From: Streptomyces humidus
GTDB taxonomy: Bacteria > Actinomycetota > Actinomycetes > Streptomycetales > Streptomycetaceae
DNA length: 64,000 nt
Reading direction: 5' to 3'
NCBI RefSeq assembly: GCF_014649655.1
Contig: NZ_BMTL01000041.1
Span: 17,604 to 81,603, forward strand
Of the stretch, positions 58,306-64,000 are shown piece after piece (position 1 is the stretch's first letter; each line of letters opens with the position of its first letter). The notes below the pieces were generated by a model. That model was not told the DNA's origin. It did no database searches and saw only the letters and a list, made by a program, of their open reading frames with translations. A program made the position numbers and the translations under genes.

Positions 58306-60474
58306 GTGACCCCCCTGAACACCGGGGCCTTCGACCTTCCCGAGCGGCTGTCCCACAAGGCAGACCCGAAGCTGATCGCCGGCGACGAACGGCACTTCGC
58401 GGCCGTCGCGGAGTGTCTGGAGCAATCGATCGCCGAGGTGTCCGACCGCCTCGACGCCGAGCGCAGGGCGCCCGGCGGTCTCGGCCGGGGGGCGATGGAC
58501 CGCGACACGGAGATCCACCGGCTGACCGCTCGTCTGCGCGCGCTGCGCCGCTTCGGGCTGGACGTGTGCCTCGGCCACATGGTCGGAGCCGACGACGGCG
58601 AGCCCGTGTACGTCGGGCGGCTCGGGCTCACCGACAGCACGGGGCAACGGCTGCTGCTCGACTGGCGTTCCCCCGCGGCCGAGCCGTTCTTCGGCGCCAC
58701 CCACGCCAACCCGATGGGTCTGGCCAGCCGCCGCCGCTACCGCTGGACCCGCGGCCGGATCAGCGACTACTGGGACGAGGTGTTCGCGGCGGACGGGTTC
58801 GCCGGGCATGCGGCGCTCGACGACCAGTCCGCGTTCATCGCCAGCCTGGGCGGCAACCGCTCGTCCCGGATGCGGGACGTGCTCGGCACCATCCAGGCCG
58901 ACCAGGACGCCGTCATCCGGGCGGGCTCACGCGGCGCCCTGGTGGTCGACGGAGGCCCGGGCACGGGCAAGACCGTCGTCGCGTTGCACCGTTCCGCCTA
59001 CCTCCTGTACTCCGACCCCCGCCTCGGTCACCGCCGGGGAGGCGTGCTGTTCGTCGGCCCGCACCGGCCCTACCTGGCGTACGTCGCCGACGTGCTGCCC
59101 AGCCTCGGCGAGGAGGGCGTGCAGACGTGCACCCTGCGGGACCTCGTCGCCGAGGGCGCCGAGGCGGGGGCCGAGGCCGACCCGGAGGCGGCCCGGCTGA
59201 AGTCGTCCGCGGCTCTGGTGCGGGCGATCGAGAAGGCCGTCGCGTTCTACGAGGAGCCGCCCTCCGAGGGGATGACGGTCACCACCCACTGGTCGGACAT
59301 CCCGCTGAGCGCCGACGACTGGGCCGTCGCGTTCGAGGCGGCGGAACCGGGCGCCCCGCACAACGAGGCACGGGAACAGGTCTGGGAGGAACTGCTCACG
59401 ATCCTGACGGAAAAGCACGACGGCGACGCCCCGCCCGCGCTGCTGCGCAAGTCGCTGCTGCAGAACAGGGAGCTGGCGACGGCGTTCAACCGGGCGTGGC
59501 CGCTGCTCGAAGCGGCCGACCTCGTCGGTGACCTGTGGACGGTGCCCGCCTACCTGCGGATGTGCGCCCCCTGGCTGAAGCCGGACGAGGTGACGCTGCT
59601 GCAGCGCTCGCAGGCCCAGGCCTGGACGGTGTCCGACCTGCCTCTCCTGGACGCGGCGCGACAGCGCCTCGGCGATCCGGAGGCGGCCAGGCGCACCCGC
59701 CGGCACAAGGCCGTCCTCGCCGCCCAGCGCGAGCGCATGGACCACGTGGTGGACAACCTGATCCGGGCCGTGGCCGACTCCGGCGCCGACGGGGACGACG
59801 GGGAGGGCCTGGTGACGATGCTGCGCGGCGAGGACGCCAAGGTCAGCCTGGTCGACGACGCCGAGCTGCCGGTCGTCGACCCGGATCTGCTGGCCGGCCC
59901 GTTCGCGCACGTCGTCGTCGACGAGGCGCAGGAACTGACCGACGCGGAGTGGCAGATGCTGCTGCTGCGCTGCCCCTCCCGCAGCTTCACCATCGTCGGC
60001 GACCGCGCCCAGGCCCGGCACGGCTTCACCGAGTCGTGGCGGGAGCGGCTGGGCCGGATCGGGTTCGACCGGATCAGCCTGGCCTCGCTGAGCATCAACT
60101 ACCGCACGCCGCAGGAGATCATGACCGAGGCCGAGCCGGTCGTCCGGGCGGTGCTCCCGGACGCCAACGTGCCGGTCTCGGTCCGCAGCGGCGGCGCCCC
60201 CGTCGTGCACGGATCCGTCACGCGGCTGCACGCGGTCCTCGACGCCTGGCTCGCCGAGCACGCGGAGGGGATCGCCTGCGTGATCGGCGATCCCACGTTC
60301 CGCGCCACGCCCCGCGTCCGCTCGCTGACCCCCGAACTGTCGAAGGGCCTCGAGTTCGACCTCGTCGTCCTCGTCGACCCGCAGAAGTTCGGCGAGGGCG
60401 TCCAGGGAGCGGTCGACCACTACGTCGCGATGACCCGGGCCACCCAGCGCCTGGTCGTCCTGACGACCCCCTGA
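58306..60474 (+). CDS. helR: RNA polymerase-recycling superfamily I ATPase HelR
   Basis: A 722-residue HelD-like motor. The N-terminal arm (about residues 10-65, ERHFAAVAECLEQSIAEVSD) should reach into the RNA polymerase channel. The UvrD-like ATPase has Walker A GGPGTGKTVVALHRSAYLL near residue 216, Walker B VVDEAQELTDAEWQ near 538, motif III GDRAQARHGF, motif IV SLSINYRTPQEIM and LSKGLEFDLVVLVDP near 680. HelR displaces rifamycin-bound polymerase and confers rifampicin tolerance. The RAE upstream supports HelR over housekeeping HelD. The GTG start has GGAG 8 bases upstream; the frame continues far upstream without a better start. Confidence 0.93.
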   Translation: MTPLNTGAFDLPERLSHKADPKLIAGDERHFAAVAECLEQSIAEVSDRLDAERRAPGGLGRGAMDRDTEIHRLTARLRALRRFGLDVCLGHMVGADDGEPVYVGRLGLTDSTGQRLLLDWRSPAAEPFFGATHANPMGLASRRRYRWTRGRISDYWDEVFAADGFAGHAALDDQSAFIASLGGNRSSRMRDVLGTIQADQDAVIRAGSRGALVVDGGPGTGKTVVALHRSAYLLYSDPRLGHRRGGVLFVGPHRPYLAYVADVLPSLGEEGVQTCTLRDLVAEGAEAGAEADPEAARLKSSAALVRAIEKAVAFYEEPPSEGMTVTTHWSDIPLSADDWAVAFEAAEPGAPHNEAREQVWEELLTILTEKHDGDAPPALLRKSLLQNRELATAFNRAWPLLEAADLVGDLWTVPAYLRMCAPWLKPDEVTLLQRSQAQAWTVSDLPLLDAARQRLGDPEAARRTRRHKAVLAAQRERMDHVVDNLIRAVADSGADGDDGEGLVTMLRGEDAKVSLVDDAELPVVDPDLLAGPFAHVVVDEAQELTDAEWQMLLLRCPSRSFTIVGDRAQARHGFTESWRERLGRIGFDRISLASLSINYRTPQEIMTEAEPVVRAVLPDANVPVSVRSGGAPVVHGSVTRLHAVLDAWLAEHAEGIACVIGDPTFRATPRVRSLTPELSKGLEFDLVVLVDPQKFGEGVQGAVDHYVAMTRATQRLVVLTTP

Positions 60475-60494
60475 CCGGCGGCCGCCCGCTCGCG

Positions 60495-61484
60495 TCAGTT
60501 GTGGCTGTGCAGGATCTCGTTCAGGCCGCCCCACACGGCGTTGTTCGGGCGGGCCTCGACCGCGCCGCTGACCGAGTTGCGGCGGAAGAGGATGTTCGAG
60601 GCGCCGGAGAGTTCGCGGGCCTTGACGATCTGGCCGTCGGGCATGGTGACCCGGGTGCCCGCGGTGACGTACAGACCCGCCTCGACGACGCACTCGTCGC
60701 CGAGGGCGATGCCGACGCCCGCCTCGGCGCCGACGAGGCAGCGCTCGCCGATGGAGATGATCACGCTGCCGCCGCCGGACAGCGTGCCCATGGTGGAGGC
60801 GCCGCCGCCGATGTCCGATCCGTCGCCGACGACGACGCCCGCGGAGATGCGGCCCTCGACCATCGAGGTGCCGAGCGTGCCGGCGTTGAAGTTGACGAAG
60901 CCCTCGTGCATGACCGTCGTGCCCTCGGCCAGGTGCGCGCCGAGGCGGACCCGGTCGGCGTCGGCGATGCGGACGCCCTTGGGGGCGACGTAGTCCGTCA
61001 TACGGGGGAACTTGTCGATGGAGGTGACCTGGAGGTGCAGGCCCTCGGCGCGGGCGTTCAGCCGGACCTTCTCGACGTCGTCGACGGCGACCGGGCCGAG
61101 CGAGGTCCAGGCGACGTTGGCGAGGTGGCCGAACATGCCGTCCAGGCTCTGCCCGTGCGGCTTGACCAGACGGTGGGAGAGCAGGTGCAGACGCAGGTAG
61201 ACGTCGTGCGCGTCGAGGGGCTTGTCGTCCAGGGAGGCGATGACCGTGCGGACCGCGACCACCTCGACGCCTCGGCGGGCGTCCGGGCCGATCGCCTTGG
61301 CCGCGCCCTCGCCGAGCAGTTCCACGGCCCGCTCGGCGGACAGGCGCTCGGTGCCGGCGGGGCCGGGCTCCGCGAGCAGCGCGGGCGCGGGGAACCAGGT
61401 GTCGAGAACGGTGCCGTCGGCGGCGATCGTGGCGAGGCCGCCGGCCACGGCGCCGGTGGTGCGGGGAGCAGTCGTGTCGGTCAT
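60495..61484 (-). CDS. dapD: 2,3,4,5-tetrahydropyridine-2,6-dicarboxylate N-succinyltransferase
   Basis: A 329-residue actinobacterial DapD. The N-terminal part (residues 1-160) includes AVELLGEGAAKAIGPDARRGVEV. The left-handed beta-helix of hexapeptide repeats covers about residues 160-280 (RLGAHLAEGTTVMHEGFVNF, GTSMVEGRISAGVVVGDGSD, ISIGERCLVGAEAGVGIALG). It transfers succinyl from succinyl-CoA in the lysine/diaminopimelate pathway. It converges on helR with a 20-base gap. Confidence 0.95.
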   Translation of the reverse strand: MTDTTAPRTTGAVAGGLATIAADGTVLDTWFPAPALLAEPGPAGTERLSAERAVELLGEGAAKAIGPDARRGVEVVAVRTVIASLDDKPLDAHDVYLRLHLLSHRLVKPHGQSLDGMFGHLANVAWTSLGPVAVDDVEKVRLNARAEGLHLQVTSIDKFPRMTDYVAPKGVRIADADRVRLGAHLAEGTTVMHEGFVNFNAGTLGTSMVEGRISAGVVVGDGSDIGGGASTMGTLSGGGSVIISIGERCLVGAEAGVGIALGDECVVEAGLYVTAGTRVTMPDGQIVKARELSGASNILFRRNSVSGAVEARPNNAVWGGLNEILHSHN

Positions 61485-61904
61485 GAGGGCAACCTAACCG
61501 GCGCGGGCCCGCAGAGGCCAACCCGGTCGGCGGTGTCTCAGGTGGCGGTCCCGCGGGCCCCGGCGGCCTCGTGCGTCGCGTCCCTGTCCCTCTCCCCCGG
61601 CCCGCCGGGGCTCCTGCGCACTCCGGGTCGCACGAGCCCGCTCAACGCCCCTGCGGGCAAGGGGAGTTCCGGGAAGCCGCCCGGCGTGAGCGCGAGCCTG
61701 TGGACGACCTCGGGAGGCCATGAGAGGCCCCGGAAGGCCACGGGGCCAGGGGCCGCGTCCGCGCATGGTGCCCGGCCTCGCTGTCCGGCCTCGCCCGGCA
61801 TCGGCCCCGCCGAGGCCGATGCCGGGGCCCAAGCCCGTCGGCGCCCCGCGATCGGCGCCCCGCGATCAGTCACCGGCGGCCGGCGACCTCGCAGTTTCCG
61901 GCGT
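61485..61904. other. 420-bp region between dapD and tetR
   Basis: No gene is seen. A 13-bp perfect stem CCCGGCATCGGCC (61794-61806) / GGCCGATGCCGGG (61814-61826) is a likely terminator for the SMR/TetR operon. Next to it the 14-mer GGCGCCCCGCGATC is repeated exactly in tandem (61840-61867). The dapD promoter should lie near 61490-61540. Confidence 0.6.
61794..61826 (-). terminator. Hairpin terminator after the tetR/SMR operon
   Basis: A perfect 13-bp stem with the 7-base loop CCGCCGA lies 80 bases past the tetR stop on the minus strand. Confidence 0.75.
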
Positions 61905-62504
61905 TCAGCGCCGTCCGGGGCCTCTGCGCCGTGGCGGGGCGGGTGGGGCGTCCGCGGCAGGCCGGGTCCCGGGCATCAGCCGGGACAGCGCCTCCCGTGC
62001 GTACTCCTCGTCGTAGGGCGCGCCCGTCAGCAGGACCTGTAGGCAGATGCCGTCCATCAGGGCCACCAGGGCGCGTGCGGTGACCGGGTCCGTGCGGCGG
62101 GCGAGGAGGCGGGCGACGCCCTCGGCCCACTCGGCGGCGACGGGACGCAGGGCCGGGCGGCGCAGGGCCGCGAGGTAGAGCTCGTACTCCAGCTCGACCC
62201 CGGTGCGGTCGCCGGCGAGCCATTCGCCGAGCAGTCCGGCCAGTTCGGCGGGCAGGTCGGCTTCCGCGTCGGTCAGCCCGCCGCGGGCGGCGATCACCTT
62301 GGCGAAGCCCTCGTTGGCCTGGCGCAGGGCGGCGGTCATCAGCTCGTCGAGCGTGGCGAAGTGGTAGGTGGTGGAGCCGAGCGGCACGTCCGCCTCGGCT
62401 GCGGCCGTGCGATGACTCAGCCCGGCCAGGCCCTTGTCGCCGACGACGCGGATCGCCGCGTCGATGATCCGCTGGCGCCGTTCGGGATCGTGCCGGCGGG
62501 GCAT
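61905..62504 (-). CDS. TetR family regulator of the SMR pump
   Basis: A 199-residue regulator. The DNA-binding domain is ERRQRIIDAAIRVVGDKGLAGLSHRTAAAEADVPLG, then TTYHFATLDELMTAAL. The C-terminal domain has VELEYELYLAALRRPALRP and ALVALMDGICLQVLLTGAPYDEEYA, typical of TetR_C_6-like members. It overlaps the SMR gene stop by 1 base (TGATG), so the repressor is made with its target pump. Two identical-spaced palindromes at the SMR start are its probable operators. Confidence 0.93.
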   Translation of the reverse strand: MPRRHDPERRQRIIDAAIRVVGDKGLAGLSHRTAAAEADVPLGSTTYHFATLDELMTAALRQANEGFAKVIAARGGLTDAEADLPAELAGLLGEWLAGDRTGVELEYELYLAALRRPALRPVAAEWAEGVARLLARRTDPVTARALVALMDGICLQVLLTGAPYDEEYAREALSRLMPGTRPAADAPPAPPRRRGPGRR

Positions 62505-62824
62505 CAGTGCGCTCCCCCGAGGTTCAGCACGACCACTCCTGCGACGATCAGCAGGATGCCGGCGACCTTGGTGGGGGTCAGGGACTCCCCGAACAGGGCA
62601 AGTCCGATGAGGGCGATGGCCGCGGTGCCGGCCCCGGCCCAGATGGCGTAGGCCGTGCCGATGCCGACGGTCCTGAGGGTCCGGGCCAGGAGGAGGAAGG
62701 AGACGACGTAGCCGAGGGCCGTCAGCAGTGAGGGCCAGAGCCTGCTGAAGCCGTCGCTGTACTTCATCGCCGTGGTGGCGGCCACCTCGGCGGCGATGGC
62801 GCCGGCGAGTGTCAGATATCCCAT
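62504..62824 (-). CDS. Small multidrug resistance (SMR) efflux protein
   Basis: A 106-residue four-helix membrane protein. Helix 1, LTLAGAIAAEVAATTAMKYSDGF, carries the essential membrane Glu near residue 13. Later helices are LLTALGYVVSFLLLARTL, AYAIWAGAGTAAIALIGLALF with the AxWAG motif, and VAGILLIVAGVVVLN. It exports cationic compounds in exchange for protons as a dimer, or guanidinium derivatives in some subfamilies. It is co-transcribed with tetR and controlled by operators that overlap its start codon. Confidence 0.95.
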   Translation of the reverse strand: MGYLTLAGAIAAEVAATTAMKYSDGFSRLWPSLLTALGYVVSFLLLARTLRTVGIGTAYAIWAGAGTAAIALIGLALFGESLTPTKVAGILLIVAGVVVLNLGGAH

Positions 62825-62826
62825 GC

Positions 62827-62860
62827 GTACGAGCGTACACATCGATGCGTACGGACGTAC
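62827..62860 (-). promoter_or_regulatory. Paired TetR operators at the SMR start
   Basis: GTACGAGCGTAC (62827-62838) and GTACGGACGTAC (62849-62860) are palindromes with the same arms (GTACG/CGTAC) spaced exactly 22 bases, two helical turns. Each is flanked by TGC on the left and ACAC on the right. They overlap the region just upstream of the SMR ATG. Confidence 0.8.
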
Positions 62861-62888
62861 ACACCAACCGGGATTCAAAAGCGTTATG

Positions 62889-62900
62889 GAAAGCGCTCGC
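62889..62900 (+). promoter_or_regulatory. Imperfect LacI-type site upstream of the AbfB-domain gene
   Basis: GAAAGCGCTCGC matches GNAANCGNTTNC except at one position. It lies about 110 bases before the AbfB-domain gene and resembles the operators at 26296 and 32163. Confidence 0.4.
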
Positions 62901-63006
62901 CCAAACGGATGAACGCGAGCCACAGGTTCCACTACTGTTTCACCGTTCACACACCGGGCCATCGCAGCCGCGGCAGCCGTCAGGGGCGCCGCTGGAGGAC
63001 CAGCGC

Positions 63007-63861
63007 ATGCCAATTAACAAGTCCCGGCCTCCCCAGGAACAACCCTGGGAGAACGGCTGGGCCCCGGACAGCTCCCGGGCCCCCGGAACACGACGCCTGT
63101 GGTTGGCCGGCGGTCTCGCCGTGGCCACCATCGTGGCCTGCGTGACCACCATCGCCTTGAACGACAGGCCAGTTGAGGAGAAGCAGGACACACGTCAGGG
63201 ACGGACCCTGGCGGACGACGAGACGGAGGGCGGCGGTCTGATCTCCTTCGCCACGCCCTCCGCGAGCACGTCGTCGAAGCCCACGGGCCAGAGGAGCAGT
63301 TCCTCCCCGTCCGTGTCGCCGTCGCCGTCACCGTCGTCCGCGACCTCGTCCTCGCCCATGCCGCAGGGCAGTTCGTCGCCGGGCGCGTCGACCGGCCCCT
63401 CACCGAAGCCGACGACGAAGCCCACCGACCCCGGGTCATCTGTCGTCCGGCGGTCGGTCCAGGCGGTCAACTACCCTGATCGTTACTGGCATGTGAGTGA
63501 CGGTCAGGTGAAGCTCGACGCGCCGCGGGGCGCGGAGTCGCGCAGCGACTCGACCTTCGCCGTGGTCAAGGGGCTTTCCAACGGCTCCTGTTACTCGTTC
63601 AGGACGGCCGGCGGCGACTACCTGCGCCACCGCAACTTCGTCCTTCGCGCGGAGCGCAACGACGGCTCGACCCTGTTCTCGCAGGACGCCACCTTCTGCG
63701 TGGCGCGGTCCTCGTACTCGGACGCGGTGATGTTCCAGTCGGTGAACTACCCCGACCGCATGCTGCGTCACCAGAACTTCGGGCTGCGCCTGGACCCGTA
63801 CGGCTACAACACGACCAACCGTCAGGACTTCATGTTCCGCCTCGTCGGCGGCCTCGGCTGA
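63007..63861 (+). CDS. Membrane-anchored AbfB-domain (CBM42-like) protein
   Basis: A 284-residue protein. A cytoplasmic N-terminus of about 28 residues is followed by one membrane helix (LWLAGGLAVATIVACVTTIAL), a Ser/Pro/Thr-rich linker (residues 75-150) and a C-terminal AbfB-type beta-trefoil (about 153-284) with repeats SVQAVNYPDRYWHV, GGDYLRHRNFVLRAE and VNYPDRMLRHQNFGLRL. AbfB domains bind arabinofuranose side chains. No catalytic domain is present. The ATG has GGAGG 8 bases upstream. It could hold arabinan at the cell surface or sense it; that role is inferred. Confidence 0.9.
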   Translation: MPINKSRPPQEQPWENGWAPDSSRAPGTRRLWLAGGLAVATIVACVTTIALNDRPVEEKQDTRQGRTLADDETEGGGLISFATPSASTSSKPTGQRSSSSPSVSPSPSPSSATSSSPMPQGSSSPGASTGPSPKPTTKPTDPGSSVVRRSVQAVNYPDRYWHVSDGQVKLDAPRGAESRSDSTFAVVKGLSNGSCYSFRTAGGDYLRHRNFVLRAERNDGSTLFSQDATFCVARSSYSDAVMFQSVNYPDRMLRHQNFGLRLDPYGYNTTNRQDFMFRLVGGLG

Positions 63862-63915
63862 CGGCACTCGCCCCCGCACACAGATGTGGGCCCCCGGCAG
63901 CTCGGCGAATTCCAG

Positions 63916-64000
63916 GGGTCGTTGCAACACAGTGATCAACTGGCTGTGGCCAGGAGCTTAGCGAGGCGCTCGGCTGGGGTTTCCCAGCCGAGCGTTTTGC
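63916..64000. mobile_element. End of an IS30-type insertion sequence (cut by the window)
   Basis: The boundary is set by GGTCGTTGCAACAC (63917-63930), which resembles the terminal inverted repeat of streptomycete IS30-family elements, just outside the transposase stop. The rest of the element lies beyond the window. Confidence 0.65.
63936..64000 (-). CDS. IS30-family transposase, C-terminal end (partial)
   Basis: Only the last 21 codons are inside the window. The minus strand reads KTLGWETPAERLAKLLATAS and then TGA, the well-known C-terminus of IS30-family transposases in actinobacteria. The DDE catalytic part is outside, so whether the gene is intact is unknown. Plus-strand hairpin potential at 63968-63996 arises from the coding sequence itself. 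Confidence 0.85.
   Translation of the reverse strand, partial: KTLGWETPAERLAKLLATAS

Noticed and set aside
55582..60474. A single 1630-codon plus-strand gene
   Set aside because: Only the part from 58306 encodes a protein (HelR). The upstream part is antisense to the DUF3618/holin genes and a frame shadow of dapA, and spans the RAE and terminators.
1..64000. CRISPR array, biosynthetic gene cluster for an antibiotic, or complete mobile element
   Set aside because: No regularly spaced 25-40 bp repeats, no PKS/NRPS or similar core enzymes, and only the end of one IS30-type element are visible.

Overview
The window is chromosomal DNA from a Streptomyces or a very close relative. The evidence is very high GC with GC-rich third codon positions, frequent GTG starts, ATGA-type overlaps, Tat signals on secreted enzymes, sugar ABC systems without their own ATPase (as when the shared MsiK is used), a SigE-family sigma factor, ectABCD and a rifamycin-associated element ahead of helR. 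I see no prophage, CRISPR array or complete insertion sequence; only the end of an IS30-type transposase enters at the right edge.

Layout. 1-3101: end of a cobalamin cluster (CbiG-CobJ fusion, CbiX-type chelatase, CobC). 3180-6783: amidohydrolase and an amino-acid ABC transporter. 6937-8703: class V aminotransferase and a DinB-like protein. 8975-12179: ectABCD, closed by a 28-bp perfect palindrome. 12286-17966: aminotransferase, DsbA/FrnE protein, DUF1349 protein, alpha-ketoglutaric semialdehyde dehydrogenase with a divergent IclR regulator, and an acetyltransferase. 18275-20549: sigma factor with a membrane partner, and a HAD acid phosphatase. 20759-35547: a long minus-strand pectin/arabinan catabolic region (pectinesterase, PL1 pectate lyase, rhamnogalacturonan acetylesterase, GH43, sugar ABC components, Gfo/Idh, PmoA-like, IlvD/Edd dehydratase, DapA-like lyase, GntR). 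35712-40597: MBL hydrolase, TIGR03086 protein, an unrecognised protein coupled to kdgD, and divergent uronate dehydrogenase. 40861-45825: DeoR-regulated ABC transporter and polyol-type dehydrogenase. 45889-47781: TerD-family protein and a TetR regulator. 48133-50215: Ro60-like gene preceded by Y RNA genes. 50237-55400: PhoX-type protein, an unknown protein and a secreted nuclease/phosphatase. 55766-56724: DUF3618 protein and holin-like membrane protein. 57053-61484: dapA, helR, dapD. 61905-63861: TetR/SMR efflux pair and a membrane-anchored AbfB-domain protein.

The most striking locus is 49796-50215. On the minus strand, directly upstream of a TROVE/vWA protein gene (bacterial Ro60, Rsr), lie three tandem RNAs that share a Ro-type binding helix: a conserved GTGCGMAGGC 5' strand and a GATCT-containing 3' strand, closed by helices whose sequences differ but still pair. 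Two of them carry a tRNA-like domain in circularly permuted order: T-arm, acceptor stem closed by a loop, D-arm. This is the arrangement known for YrlA-type bacterial Y RNAs. The middle RNA has only a short hairpin. One good promoter precedes the first RNA.

A second theme is pectin breakdown coupled to oxidative hexuronate use. Secreted pectinesterase and pectate lyase would release galacturonate. Uronate dehydrogenase, an aldarate dehydration step that I cannot identify here, KdgD and the semialdehyde dehydrogenase would carry it to 2-oxoglutarate. A GntR-DapA-IlvD operon looks like a parallel non-phosphorylative pentose branch that reaches the same semialdehyde. LacI-type operators of the form GNAANCGNTTNC lie at two points of the transporter region.
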